From Agroathelia rolfsii (taxonomy: Eukaryota; Basidiomycota; Agaricomycetes; Amylocorticiales; Amylocorticiaceae): a stretch of 64,000 bases of DNA. The first letter of the stretch is position 1. The number at the start of each line of letters is the position of its first letter. This document shows positions 24,029 to 38,881 of this stretch, in pieces. The notes beneath the pieces are model-generated. The model saw only the letters and a program-made list of their open reading frames with translations. It ran no database searches and was not told the DNA's origin. The DNA lies in assembly GCA_018343915.1 (NCBI GenBank), contig JABRWF010000006.1:248001-312000 (forward strand). The letters run 5' to 3'. Made by a program: the position numbers and the translations under genes.

Positions 24029-25208
24029 TTTTGCTGAAGGAATTCGCCAGGCAAGTGGGGCAGGGATTAGATATGCTGCTGGTGAGTTATATGCATTTGG
24101 GGGTGCAGAGCCCTTTTGTTCCAGAGATGCTATGTGGTTTGTCAAGAAGTGATCGATAAGCCTCTGAAGTTAATTTTAGGTATGAGGAATGATGCGGTTG
24201 GAGAAAAGTGTTGGTCAAGTGCTTCAAGGGTACGTGTGATAAGCTATGCTTCGCTCCAATTCTGCGGTATAACCAGTGCAAACGCTTCCGGGAGAACAAT
24301 TAAGACCATCATGACACAGAGCACCTCACATGAATCATGGGGCAGCCACTTATCAAACAGGGTATAGGAGCCGAAATGGAGCATCTATGTCAAACCATCA
24401 ACATCGTGATGGATCACTCGACCTTCGACCTTATTGAGCTTCATCTTTCAGCGACCTCTACAAATACTGCGGGAGTGATGAGCAGACTATACTCCTTACC
24501 CTATTGTCATGGGGGCACGTCCCAGAATTAGAGTTATGAACTAACAGTGATGGCTCGAATCATCCGTGAGTACACCATTTTCTCTATCTATCGGGTCCAA
24601 GAGTATGAGTGTACATTGATAATCACAAATGAAAACTAGGGAGATGGCTTCAGAAAATAGGTAAACCATGTATGGGCACAGAGTATTCTGAGAGCGAGTC
24701 ATAGTTCGAGTCGGTGTTTGAACACTATTCAGTACAAAATCCAAGGATGCTCAAAGAACAACATATACCAATCAGTCCTGAGCGCCGAGAATTGCGCACA
24801 TTATACTCCGTGATCGTCAAAGTGATAGCATTACCTTTCCTTTTTGTTATAGAGCATTTGAAGCTGCCACATCACGCCAGTGATGGCGGAACAGAACCAA
24901 AAATGCGATGCAGCTTCCGAGACCCGGTTGTCAATCCGAGTATGGCAAGTCCGATCACGTTGCGCCGACTGAGCCTTTATGATCTCCACCATCATCAACT
25001 GCCAGTGTATGTCAGATATGAAGAGAAGGGGAATGATGGCTGTGGTGCGTATAAATTATTTGCACTCCACTCGCTCATTTTACACCAAATTCTGAGTTGT
25101 GCTACTCAGAGGCACCAACTTTTCTTTGGATAATTTGTTCTGTTCATCCATTGGTTGAGGTTTGAAATACTGTAATCGTACAAATGTGTTGTGGAAAGAA
25201 TTATAAAC
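24029..25208. other. Intergenic, possible gene relics
   Basis: Two open frames (24714-25133 plus, 24087-24299 minus) show no family signature and no convincing splice structure. They may be remnants. It contains the promoter of 7-TM copy 3 and the 3' flank of BCKDHB. Confidence 0.45.
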
Positions 25209-26997
25209 CTAGTATGTCAGAGCTTCCACAATACCGTCCAGAATCCGCACAGAGTCCGGGATATAGAATTTCTCATACTGCAACGGAACAGGTGTGCTAG
25301 AAGACCAATCAGTTTATCTTCGGTTGAAATTTCCAGACTAGAGACATACTCCCAGCCCGTGATACGCTTTACAGGTGCCTCAAGCTTCAAGAAACACCTT
25401 TTCTGAATCTCGGCACTAATTTCGGCACCAGCACCCTAATCGCAATAGAAGCTCAATTTCCGGAGCAAGCTCAAAGGACTCGTTGAGCCACTTACCGCAG
25501 TACGACCGGCCTCGTGTACAATCACCAATCTTCCCGTCCTCTTGACGCTTTCCGTAACTGTTTCAACATCCCAGGGCAGAATCGTCCTTAAATCGATGAG
25601 TTCAACTTTAGCGGAGCGTATGCTCTGCGGTACATGCTGCGCCAGTCCTGGCGGCGGGTTCTCTAGCATATGTAGGGCTGCTTCGCAGTGGTATACTGGC
25701 GTACCCCACGTGAGTAAGGTGAGCGAGTCCCCTCGGGTAATGGTGTCTGCCTTTCCAATTGGTAGGGTGAAATCGTCAATAGGAACCTGTTCCACTTGAT
25801 CACAACAATTCTTTAGCATACAAAACGTAACTATATCATCAACGGATATTTCCTACCTGCAGAGCGATACAAAATCTTTGGCTCCATAAATATTACAGGG
25901 TTGGGATCTCGAATAGACGAAAGCAGGAGGCCTTTGGCTTGAATGGGGGAGCGAGGTATTACTACCTATCATAAGCAAACGATATGCCGTTAATAATATT
26001 CCTGGAGCAGTATTGACACATTGCATACTTGCCTTTAAGCCAGCTGCCCCCATGAAGAAACCTTCCGGACTCTGTGAATGATAAAGACCACCATGCCCGA
26101 CAGACATGGTTGGTGTTCTAACAGTTAAACTACCAGGATGGAAGTTTCCAGCAGATCGGTATCGCATTTTGGCTGCCTCGTTGACAAGCTATATTGGAAA
26201 TAAATATTGAGATATGTAACAATAGTAATTGTGAACTCGCTTGATCAAATGCAGGGAAGATATAATCTGCAAATTGGATCTCTGCAATGGCGGTATTTCC
26301 CATAGACGCTAGACCAATACCGAAACCGGCGATGCCTTGTTCAGTAAGAGGTGTGTTGAAAACGCGATCTCGGCCGAATTCTTCTGCTAGACCCTATTCA
26401 CTTGACGGTGGTCGTTGAGATGAGTGTTCAATTTAATTGAGTGTTTTTTAATACCATAGTGCATCTGAAAACACCACCAAATGCGACATCTTCACCAAAG
26501 CTATAAATAATCGCTGTATAAGACTGATCTCACAGCACTAATAGAGAAAAAGCGTACACCACAGCTGTATCATCTTTCCCAAGGGCAATACTTGACAGGA
26601 ATATGTTGAACATATAGTAGCCTCGGTCCCCAAGGGAAGGGTAAGACGACTTACCTCATTGCATCTCGGACGGCTTGGTATGTATTCATCTTTCTTGTCT
26701 CCCTGCCATCAATGAGGTGACCGGGACCCATGGATTCTTCGTCTGTCCAGAGGAGACCCTGTGTCCTTATGGATGCGTCTCTCGTCGTTCGAAGGTATTT
26801 GGAAGTTGCTATGGATGGCAAATGACCACCAGCAGGCGGTGGTTCGACGGTGGTTGATTGCCACCTTTTCGTAGCCTGGCGTGCGGCTGATCCATAGTAA
26901 GACTTGATAGAAATTTATTAATATAACTGCAGAGGGCATAGGCTGACTTTCTAAATACCTTTGAGCGCAAGAGGACGTGTCTGGGGGAGGAGAACAT
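25209..26997 (-). CDS. BCKDHB: Branched-chain 2-oxoacid dehydrogenase E1 component, beta subunit (mitochondrial)
   Basis: This subunit pairs with E1 alpha to decarboxylate the 2-oxoacids of Val, Leu and Ile in the mitochondrial matrix. It starts at 26997 with [13 protein letters not shown], an Arg/Ser-rich targeting-type leader, and an intron follows. Exon 2 ends at the conserved [12 protein letters not shown]. Later exons carry [76 protein letters not shown] and [10 protein letters not shown]. The last exon reads [20 protein letters not shown] and ends at 25209-25211 (TAG). These are the standard E1-beta blocks, and the QSPE motif distinguishes it from plain pyruvate dehydrogenase beta. It is divergent from creC with 237 bp between start codons. 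There is no sign of damage. Confidence 0.93.
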
Positions 26998-27234
26998 GGC
27001 AGAGACAGGACAAGGGCGACATGATGATCCTTCCGGTGACCAAATGCGGAGAAGCTGATGCAGCACTGATGACCTCACGCGTGTCTTTGCTTCCGAGTGC
27101 TTCTAAATTGATGCAATTGATCTTGTCCCTGGCCGCCTCAGCCTGTCCGAGTCCGACTCTGCCGTGACTGACTACGACAACTTGAACTTGAACTCGCACA
27201 ACGGCCAGCGTCTCTCTCCTCGTCAGCTGTCACG
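26998..27234. promoter_or_regulatory. Shared intergenic promoter, BCKDHB / creC
   Basis: Only 237 bp separate the two divergent start codons, so both core promoters must lie here or overlap. I see no clear TATA box. Confidence 0.5.
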
Positions 27235-29539
27235 ATGGAGAACGACTCTACATTCGTGGCTCCAGAGGGTGTATACTCTATGACAGAAGATCATAAACAC
27301 ACAGTACTCATCACTGCTGCTACCGCCGGGCCCACCTCATATCCATCTCGGTTGTCTTCTATAACTATCCGTTTTCCTGCTGTCAAACAAGCAGCCGGGC
27401 CTGTCTTTGCTCAATTACTTGGAGGCGGCTCCAAAGACTCCAAGAAAGATAGAAACGCAAAGGAGCGCAAGGAGGACGACATCAGTGCATCTAGTAGTGA
27501 GACTCCAGACGATAATCACTCAGGAGATCCCTCCAGCACACAACAGGACAGCATCAACACGCCTGTTACCCCCAGCCTCCCAGGGGATGCACGCAATCTC
27601 TTCTCGCCTCCCGCATCCAATGGGAGGAAGAAGACAGTCCTGAGACCCCCACACAACCTTAAAACCACGTCGTCGAGTTTCATCACCAGACAACAGAGTG
27701 CTGAGAACCTGGCGAAAACACTACAGTCCAGGCAGGGGGAGAACACTTTTGTCTTCTATAACTCTGGAAAGAGTTTTCTCTGGGTGGACATAGGGCAGAA
27801 ATCGAAAGTATGCTGTCAACGCTTCGTTTTTGCGGCTGTTTCGCTTAGGTTGACAACAGGACCCCCTGGCTCGGATTACTTTTTCTGCACACCCCACATG
27901 TCACGATATCAATAATTTGACTGCGTCTCATGAACGTTTGGAAGTCATTATCGGCTTCAGCTCGGGAGACATCATCTGGTTTGGTTTGTGTCCATACGTC
28001 CAGGTCACCTGCCCTAACTGATCATATCCACCAGATGCCATTGGCCTTCGCTATGGCAGACTAAACAAACAGGTAGCCTATTTCGATCAACCCTCGCCCA
28101 TCCCAAGCATAAGCTCAATGTTACTTGTCCAAGGGAAGCATCACATCGTCCCCATGCACTTCCATCCATTGGGTGCCCACGTCTACTACGCTTTTCATGG
28201 TCTCGCATGCAGATGGCACGATTATCGTCTACGATAAAACAAGAGATGATGGCGTATTTACACCCACTGACCCCGTGCCAGGCCTTGACTCGCCAATGCC
28301 CAATTCCTATATGAGTAACTCCACTCGGCCTTCCACATCCAGTCGAGAGTGGGATTTCAAAGAACGGATGCATGTTTCCTACCCACCTTGGCATCCTGCC
28401 ATGTTGGGCTCTGTCAGTCCTGGTGGCAAAGCCGAAAAGGATAAAGTGGCGAAAAACCCTGTCAGCCACTGGAAAGTGTCCAATCGCAATATTGTAGGCC
28501 AGTAGTGGCTTGGTTTCCATTTTAATGTCCTATTCAACTCATCTATTTTTATTTTACAGACTTGGTCTTTTCCCCCGATGTAAAATATATCGCCGCTATA
28601 TCTGATGACGGCTGTTTACGTGTCATCGACGCACTTTCCGAACGGTAAATTGAAATTCCTACACCTAAAAGCACCACGTGTACTCAACTTGATGCATAGG
28701 CTAGTTGACTGTTATGGGTCTTATTTTGGCGCGTTTACATGCGTAGCTTGGTCACCGGATGGGCGATTTATCCTTGTGAGTAGCTTCATCATTTATCCTA
28801 GGCATTTATGGATTGGCTCGTGACTTAACTATAATCACGCGGAAAGACTGGCGGCCAAGACGACCTACTAACAATCATTTCTCCCTGGGAACAACGCGTA
28901 ATTGCACGCTGCCAAGGTCACTCCTCCTTCGTCACTGCCGTCGCTTTCGACGAAATCCGCTGCGACGGACGGACGTACCGGTTCGGCAGTGTCGGCGAAG
29001 ACAACAAAATCATCTTATGGGACTTCTCTAGCGGTGCGATCCATCGGTCAAAGCATCAAGTAAAGCCTCGGTTCCCCCACACTTTTGAAAAAAGATGCTG
29101 AGCACTAACCCGTCGATGCACAGGCAACACACCACCAACGAATGTCTATGTCTTCTACCGTTTCATTGGGTATGCGTCGTGGGGGATCCGTACTTCACCT
29201 ACCATCTTCTCCTCCTGGCTTCGGCGATAGCAATCCACCACCAAAATACCACCCCGCGCCATCACGAAACGAGGTTTCTGTGGTGCAGCCTGTATTGGTA
29301 ATTCTCTTCTGCTCGCCTATGCCATCCGTTCTTTATTTAATCGATCTGTCCATACATAGGTGAAAACTACAGACGCCGATATCCTCACATCACTTGCCTT
29401 CACCCCGCGGGCGGTAGTCACGACTTCGCGCATGGGGCACGTCAAGGTCTGGGTACGGCCTCTCGCTGTCAAGACGCGGCATCACATCAAGAACAGAGAC
29501 AGATCGTATTCTGTAGATATTCGTGATCTTATTGCATAA
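27235..29539 (+). CDS. creC: WD40 protein of the CreC/WDR20 family (catabolite repression, deubiquitinase activator)
   Basis: CreC partners the deubiquitinase CreB in carbon catabolite repression in Aspergillus; the animal relative WDR20 activates USP12 and USP46. The first exon (from 27235) holds a low-complexity Ser/Thr-rich region and ends in [15 protein letters not shown], the family landmark before the propeller. Spliced exons continue with [39 protein letters not shown] and [22 protein letters not shown] repeats follow: [48 protein letters not shown] and [14 protein letters not shown]. The last exon reads [20 protein letters not shown] and ends at 29537-29539. An extra loop with Ser/Pro-rich sequence (about 29130-29300) splits the last two repeats, as in the family. 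At least six introns are visible. Confidence 0.9.
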
Positions 29540-29765
29540 GTAATCAGAGATTCGATCCCTAAATGGATCAGTGGGTTTGCGTTTCAGGATACTATTTAAG
29601 GCTGATAACAGAGTGTATTATTTCTATGTAAGAGATGTAGCTTAATTTATTAAAAGATAAATTATCTTCAGTTTAGACAATTTTCGTTATACCATAACCC
29701 CAAACTATTATGAAATTGTTATGTTTTTTTGCTGTGGAAATAAGTGAAAAAGATATCCGAAAAAA
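29540..29765. other. 3' flank of creC, no gene seen
   Basis: AT-rich sequence between the creC stop and the tRNA gene. No feature recognised. Confidence 0.6.
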
Positions 29766-29856
29766 CGACGGCTGCAGGATTCGAACCTACGCGGGCAAAG
29801 CCCAAGAGATAGTTCGAAATTCGAATCTCTCGCCGTAACCACTTGGCTAAGCCGCC
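29766..29856 (-). tRNA. tRNA-Ser (anticodon CGA) with a 9-nt intron
   Basis: On the minus strand the acceptor stem pairs GGCGGCT with AGCCGTC. The anticodon stem AGAGA/TCTCT encloses TTCGAA, a 9-nt insert TTTCGAACT, and A. Removing the insert after position 37 leaves a standard seven-base loop with anticodon CGA (Ser UCG). The variable arm and T-arm (GGTTCGAATCC) are the same as in the tRNA-Ser(AGA) at 17182-17263. Only the acceptor-stem pair, the anticodon base and the intron differ. Confidence 0.92.
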
Positions 29857-30389
29857 TTACTGAAAAAGCTGTACTTATAAATCTATAGGGTAAAAATACA
29901 GCAGTACAGCCGTATAAGTACTAAATTCTCAAACATAATTAAATGAGAGTCCATTATCAACAATTGAGTAACCCCCTTTTTTAATCATCTCGACACTCTA
30001 GCACTAATTTAACTTTGATTTAGTGAAAACATTGTTCAATAGACATGTGCAGGTAGAGCTTTGCGGGCTCGCGCGAGCCTAACGAGCCTGGGTTTGGGCA
30101 TGGGCCTCACCACGGCGATTCCATGCGGATGAGTTTGGGTAATTTAATTTATGGAAAATCACCCTAAGAAATTTGGAATGTCTGAGTGACTACCGAAAGC
30201 ACTAAACACGCATACAAATATTTTTATTTCTGAATATTGACTAGAGCCTTGTTTGATGGCAGGTTGAAAAAACGTCATTGAAGAACTTGATCTGCTGGCC
30301 ACTACCAGCACTACTTGTAGCTTTGTACTATTACACGGATTAATAGCCAGTACATTTGACTGGTACTAACTTTACTTCGTCATCACCAT
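29857..30389. other. Intergenic, no gene seen
   Basis: AT-rich stretch with one GC-richer patch near 30060-30140. No protein, RNA or repeat supported. Confidence 0.6.
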
Positions 30390-31479
30390 TCACACCTCCA
30401 ATCTAGCAACACCATCCGCAACGTACTGAAACGTATCTAGAGAAGAGGCTTCTGTCGACGCATTTGTCAGAATTTTTTTTATAATCACTGATATGAAACT
30501 CACTTGGAAAAATTTTGACAGCTGATAAAATGGTCTTTGACGCTGAGGTTGGACTCAGCGCCTGCGATGCGATATCATAATCCCAGTTGTATTGCAGGGC
30601 ACCTGTGATCTAACTAAGGGCAATGTTCAGTGGATTATTTCAATATGCTCTCGCCTGCGATGATCTGCTCTTGTGGTAGACCTAGATACATCTCCGCGAG
30701 TTGAATCGGTAACGAAGTATAGGCTTTTGTGAGCGTCTTGAAAGTCCTGGCCCTGAATTTCTCTACATCAAATGTAGAGTCAGTGTTCAGTCCGAGTCGT
30801 AAAATAGACGAAAGACGGTATTACCAAGGAACGCAGTCAAAAGATTGTTCAGCACCAGACCGATCTGATTCTCTGAGAAATCCGATTGCTCGAACATTTT
30901 GACGAGATCTGCGGAGCGGGCGTAGACATTTGTATGTTTGCGTTCCCACACTGATGCCACGAGCGCGAGAAGCAACTGTCGTAGCGGATTTTGTACAAGA
31001 CTTTCTGAGAGGCGGTATAGAGCATATCGTGCGGGTGGCCTGAAACATTAATCAGCAAAAACAACATGTTCCATTAAGCGGAACGACAATTTACAGTTCG
31101 TCAAATATCAAATAGGAGAGAACAAGAGGTGCGGTGATCAATAGTCGGGAGGGCAAAGCATCACCTTCTGTCTATGTAGCAAGTGAGATTCCAACCTAAA
31201 AGGTTACGACAAGTAATCATCAACCTGTAGATCGGCTTGCTCTACAATGCGTATGAGACCGCGATAATCAAGGCGTGATGTAAATTCGAATAGAGTCGGC
31301 ACAAGACTCTCGTAAGGATCTATGATTGGGGCGGGAGCTGCAGCCGTAGGTTCGGGAGCGGGAGCGGGAGTTGCTTCTGCTTCAGCTGCTACATCAGCAG
31401 CAGGGTGTGCGTCCTGTCTGGCCTGGTCAGCGAGTTCTGTGGCCGATGTGGGCGGTGGTGTTGGAGGTGCTTGGGACAT
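30390..31479 (-). CDS. CSN8: COP9 signalosome subunit 8 (PCI-domain protein)
   Basis: The COP9 signalosome removes NEDD8 from cullins; CSN8 is its small PCI subunit. Exon 1 from 31479 encodes a Pro/Ala-rich leader and then PYESLVPTLFEF and GLIRIVEQADLQ. The next exon has LPSRLLITAPLVLSYLIFDE. Another has ARYALYRLSESL, LLLALVASVWERKH and ENQIGLVLNNLLTAFLG. It continues with FKTLTKAYTSLPIQLAEMYL (PCI helices) and a last part with ALQYNWDYDIASQALSP and TFQYVADGVARLEV, with stop at 30390-30392. Length (about 260 residues) and helical repeat plan suit CSN8; the related eIF3k and proteasome Rpn12 groups share this fold and are the alternative. It is divergent from NECAP with 149 bp between starts. 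The introns are short and GT-AG. Confidence 0.78.
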
Positions 31480-31628
31480 GAATGAAAGACGTTACGAACT
31501 TGTTTACTTAAATAATCAACGTTACATGAGTAAAGTGGTATCGACGGAATCAATCGTAGTCAGTAGATAGGTACACACAACTCTAGTCTCGGCGCTCACT
31601 CAGGCTTAAATTCAGCATCTTCGGCTAT
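31480..31628. promoter_or_regulatory. Shared intergenic promoter, CSN8 / NECAP
   Basis: Two divergent start codons are separated by 149 bp. Any control elements must be shared or closely packed. No clear box seen. Confidence 0.45.
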
Positions 31629-32583
31629 ATGGATTCACTCAACGATGACATCGAATCCATTCTCTATATTGGACGAGAGGTATCAGGTGAACCGGAACAC
31701 TTGACACACGCTCCTAGATCTGACATAGCTCATGTTTAGTATATAGGATCCCTCCACTGAAAGCCAATGAAGGCTATCGTGCTGGCGATTGGGGTGATCT
31801 CGCTGAACCGCTTTGGAAAGGCAGGCTGCGCATTGTACAGAAGTCATCGACACCAAATCTGGACATGATATTTGAGGATCCCACTACAGGTTGTTCCTTA
31901 TGATTTACTATAACTATTGTCATTGGTACTAATCTCATCATCGTCCTTTTCCAGGAGATTGTATGATGTTTGCACCTCTCCAACCTTCCATCTCTGATAA
32001 ATCAATCTTTAGTATTCGTCAAGGCAGAATATGATCCAATGAAGCCTGGTGTGGAAGCCGTGTTGGACTCGTCCCGTTACTTTGTCATTCGAGTCGAAGA
32101 GGCCGGCAAGAAAGCATACATTGGCATGGGTTTCGCCGAGCGAACCGATAGTTTTGATTTCAGTCAGTTATGTCCTTAATTTTTATCAACTCGCCTAATA
32201 AACGCCATTTCAGATGTTGCCATTCAAGATTATACAAAGTAATTTCTCGAATAGGACTGTATTGGTCATGTAAAATGTACTGACGTATCAATTGAAGACG
32301 TTACAGAGCCTCTCTCCGACCACCCTCGCCCACAGAAGAAGCAACACCTTCACCTCACATCCCGGCAGGACCCAAAAAGGACTATTCACTCAAGGAAGGA
32401 CAAACATTCTCGATCAACATCCCAGGACGTAACAAATCATCGGCGGGGTCTGCTTCAAAGAGTGATAGTGGTGACCTGCTGGGTAATGCAAGCTCCAGCT
32501 CTGGCGGTGGTGTACCCTTGCTAGCACCACCGCCCAGTGGTGGAGGACTGTTACCGCCTCCTCCATCCGGGAAACGGCGCTGA
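31629..32583 (+). CDS. NECAP-type adaptin-ear-binding coat-associated protein
   Basis: NECAP proteins act in clathrin-mediated endocytosis by binding the AP-2 adaptor. The start at 31629 reads [18 protein letters not shown]. Spliced exons give [18 protein letters not shown] and [14 protein letters not shown], the conserved PHear fold, then [20 protein letters not shown] and [13 protein letters not shown] short exon encodes DVAIQDYTK. The last exon is a Pro/Ser/Gly-rich tail with [12 protein letters not shown], where a basic/Phe motif of this kind binds adaptin ears, and ends GKRR at 32581-32583. Size (about 240 residues) suits the family. At least four short introns are seen. Confidence 0.9.
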
Positions 32584-33874
32584 AATTGATGCATCTAGTC
32601 GTGAAGCTGTTATCTACTGTTGCTCGTGATTGTATCCAATACCATTTGAGATCGCTATATTCTGGATACTAGAGCAACTGTGTGGTTATCATTGTAAGGT
32701 ACGATTAAATGATGAAGCAATGGCGCGTTGTGTTACATGTGAAGGGCCAGTGGTATGGCATTTTTGAAACTCAGGAGAATAGGACGAAAATTGATTGATT
32801 GGGACAATACTTATATACATGTACACTCACGTATACGTACGCTATCATTAGTTTAAGGGTTATTTGGACCAACCTTGAGCTTGAAGTGCTTAGGGCTGCT
32901 TCCGGGCCCTTTTCGCGTCTTTCGGCCACCCCATGTGCCACAATTATGACAATCTTACCTTGATTATAACACCAAACGCCCATAAAGCCATCAAAGGTAC
33001 ACGATGATTGGAAAGGACTCCGTAGGGTGGAGCCATACTTGCCTTGCCAGTCCAAAAAAGTGCCAACTGCTTCCTGGTCTCGGGTCCCAGGAAGGGCACA
33101 CACCGAGCGCCGCTGTGAAACACGAGATGAAAATGTGTCCACATCTCACGCTTGTGAACCATGCGATAAGCCAACACCCATACCCGGCTGACACCTCGAG
33201 AGACGACCAATTTTGTATTAGAGAACCAAACTTGTCAACTGCAGATCAACGCGACATCCATAAAAAGATAAAACGGATCCTTATTTGGTGGCCATGCGGT
33301 TCCGTATTAATCCGTCGCACAGGATTATGGGCGCATGTGGGTCCCATTTGGCGCCCAGATGACCCAAAGATTCTTTCCAAGTCGAGAAACACGAGGGCGC
33401 TTGTACGGCGATTGTGTTGCCATCCACGTCCACATCCACTGTTTTCACGTTACTCCTTCGGTATTTCATGCCCACATCACGCCGTAAATTAGCACTGTCC
33501 AAATGTCCTTGCTCCAAACACGCAAACCCGTGCCATCCATTTCGGACCTGATTCTTTCCGGGCGCCTCCTTATCTCGGCCACGAGTAATCTAGGAGAATT
33601 CCAAACGTCCCATGCGCTGATTAGACGCCTTAGAGAATTACAGTTTCTTGATCCATAATAGAAAACTATCACAAGGGCCTCCAAAAACGATCCAAGCCAT
33701 AGTTCCGAAACCACGCCAGTAAGTTAATCCTGAAAGGCTAGTATGCAATCGCAATCATTTCCAAGTGGAGGTAGGAGGTCCCGAATCCTTTGCTTTGCTT
33801 ATACGTCCGGGTCCATTGTTTGCAAGATTTTTAAAAAAAAAAATAGAAAAAAAGGTCACATTCATTCTCGTCCT
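32584..33874. other. Gene-poor stretch with an unassigned minus-strand frame
   Basis: Open frames on the minus strand at 33466-33714 and 33281-33517 could be joined by a short intron, and another lies at 32944-33210. None has a signature I recognise, and overlapping frames on the plus strand (33004-33492) are as long. A real but unrecognised gene is possible. A poly-A run lies at about 33832-33852. Confidence 0.35.
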
Positions 33875-35153
33875 TCAGCGGGACCAGCCATTGTCACCCC
33901 TGGCACGACGATTGTCGTAGCGATCCCGGTCGCTCCTGTCCTCCCTCCGACGGCTGTCCCGGTCATGATCGTCCCTCCTACGGTCCTCATCATAGTTGGA
34001 TCTACGGTCATAGTCCCTTTCGCGGCGGTAATCGTCGTAATTTCCACGACGATCATCCTCCCGACGGGGCGGTGGGCTGCGGCGGCGGACTGGGGAGCGG
34101 GAGCGTTCACGTCGGTGCCTTTCGCGGCGATCGTATCTGTCATAGTCCTCTTTATAGTCGTCGCGACGATCATCCCGACGGAAGTTGTTGGGGCCACCGT
34201 ACTACATGCATGTGATCAGCTACACTAAAGTCCCAGAAAAGGGCATCTGGTATCTTACCGTATCATCCATGGTCACTTCGACCCTCTTACCGCGCAGCTC
34301 GCGCCCGTCCAATTCCTTCATAGCCAACTCGGCATCCCTTGAGGAGGCATACTCCAAGACGCTATGTAGCACGAAGTATTAGTAAAAATACCAAAAGTCA
34401 TGTAGCATATATCAAGCCTACCCTTGTCCGGGGACGTCGCGATCAATATCTGCAAATGTAACATTCCCAGCTTCACGGCCGAAATCTTTCAAATCCTATG
34501 AAATGGGCGGTGAGACAATTTGTTCGCATTGATTGAAGCCACCCCTTGCGGTAGTGTCGAGTAAAACAGAAATAAATAGGTACCTGCCAGCTGACGTCGC
34601 GAGACACATTCTGGATCATGAGACGGACACCGGGGCGACGCGAACGGGGTGCACCACTGCATTGACATTCGTGAATGTTTGGGTAACGAGTGGGAATAGA
34701 TACTTACCTGTAGCGATCACCGCCATATGGGTCACGGCGAGGATGAGCCTCTCTTGCATATTCGACAACGATGTCTGCGCCGAGGAATGGTTTGCCCGCA
34801 GTGCCTTGGATGGCAGCTTCGGCATCCTGTGCATACGACTGAGCTATCTATATGCGATTAAGATGTGGAAATATCTATTACCTTGGAATCTTCGAATTCG
34901 ACAAAGCCGAATCCTAGCAAAAAAAAAAAAGAAAAGGAGAGAAAGAAAATAGGTCAAGTGTGACTTGGAAGGTTGGTATTGAGATTATTACCTCTCATGA
35001 CACGGCAGTCCGTGATGGGGCCATAGCTATCAAGGAACCTGTGGATGTCATCGGAGCGAGTATCGCTGGGAAGTCCTTAGGGAGATCGTCAGGGATGGAT
35101 GGAGTCTGGTGAGTGTTGAGCAACGTACTGCCGAGATAGAGGCGTGTTGTCAT
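33875..35153 (-). CDS. SR-family splicing factor with two RRMs and an arginine/serine/aspartate-rich tail (SRSF1/Srp2-like)
   Basis: SR proteins bind exonic enhancers and recruit the spliceosome in the nucleus. It starts at 35153 with MTTRLYLG, the RNP2 of RRM1. The next exons give FLDSYGPITDCRVMRG and FGFVEFEDSKDAEAA (RNP1). RRM2 carries RLMIQNVSRDVSWQDLKDF, the SWQDLKD heptapeptide that marks the pseudo-RRM of SR proteins, then VLEYASSRDAEFAMKELDG. The C-terminal exon is repetitive Arg with Asp, Ser and Tyr (RRDDRRDDY, RRERSRSPVRRR) and ends WSR at 33875-33877. About six exons. It is divergent from MTHFR with 122 bp between starts. The long plus-strand frame opposite the Arg-rich exon is a shadow. 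Confidence 0.9.
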
Positions 35154-35275
35154 TGTTGTCGTCGTTGTCGTCGTTAAGAGAGAAAGAGAAAGAGGTGCCT
35201 TGGGCGTCTTTTCGAGTTCGAGTTGACCGGGGGCGGACTTTGAATGTGAGACTTTGCAAGAGGCGACCAATTGCA
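35154..35275. promoter_or_regulatory. Shared intergenic promoter, SR protein / MTHFR
   Basis: Only 122 bp separate the divergent start codons. It includes a CGT/TGT trinucleotide-rich run (about 35155-35173) and a GA-rich run (about 35178-35192). Confidence 0.5.
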
Positions 35276-37638
<2,363 letters not shown>

Positions 37639-37948
37639 ATCTATCTACTTGTATATTAATATCTGTATAAGTTCGGTAAATGTAAGCCATTCACATAGTA
37701 CATTTACTGAGTCTTGAAATGGACGAAGGGGACAGACAGGCGCGCCATACATGGAACGTCTTTACGCGGCTCGGATTACGTACGCCTGGTGGAACCTGCA
37801 GATGCTGAGAGCAGCGCAGAATGAGCATTCTACCGTGACTTCATTATACCACAGCAGCTGGTCTACTTCATCACATTCTCGTCCCTGTCCCAATATTGTT
37901 GTATAACCTAGCGCCTCCCATCTCTGTCTAGACTCGCAAAGAAACGTC

Positions 37949-38881
<933 letters not shown>

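Noticed and set aside
33743..34228. 161-codon plus-strand frame rich in Val/Ile/Pro
   Set aside because: Antisense of the Arg/Asp-rich tail of the SR protein.
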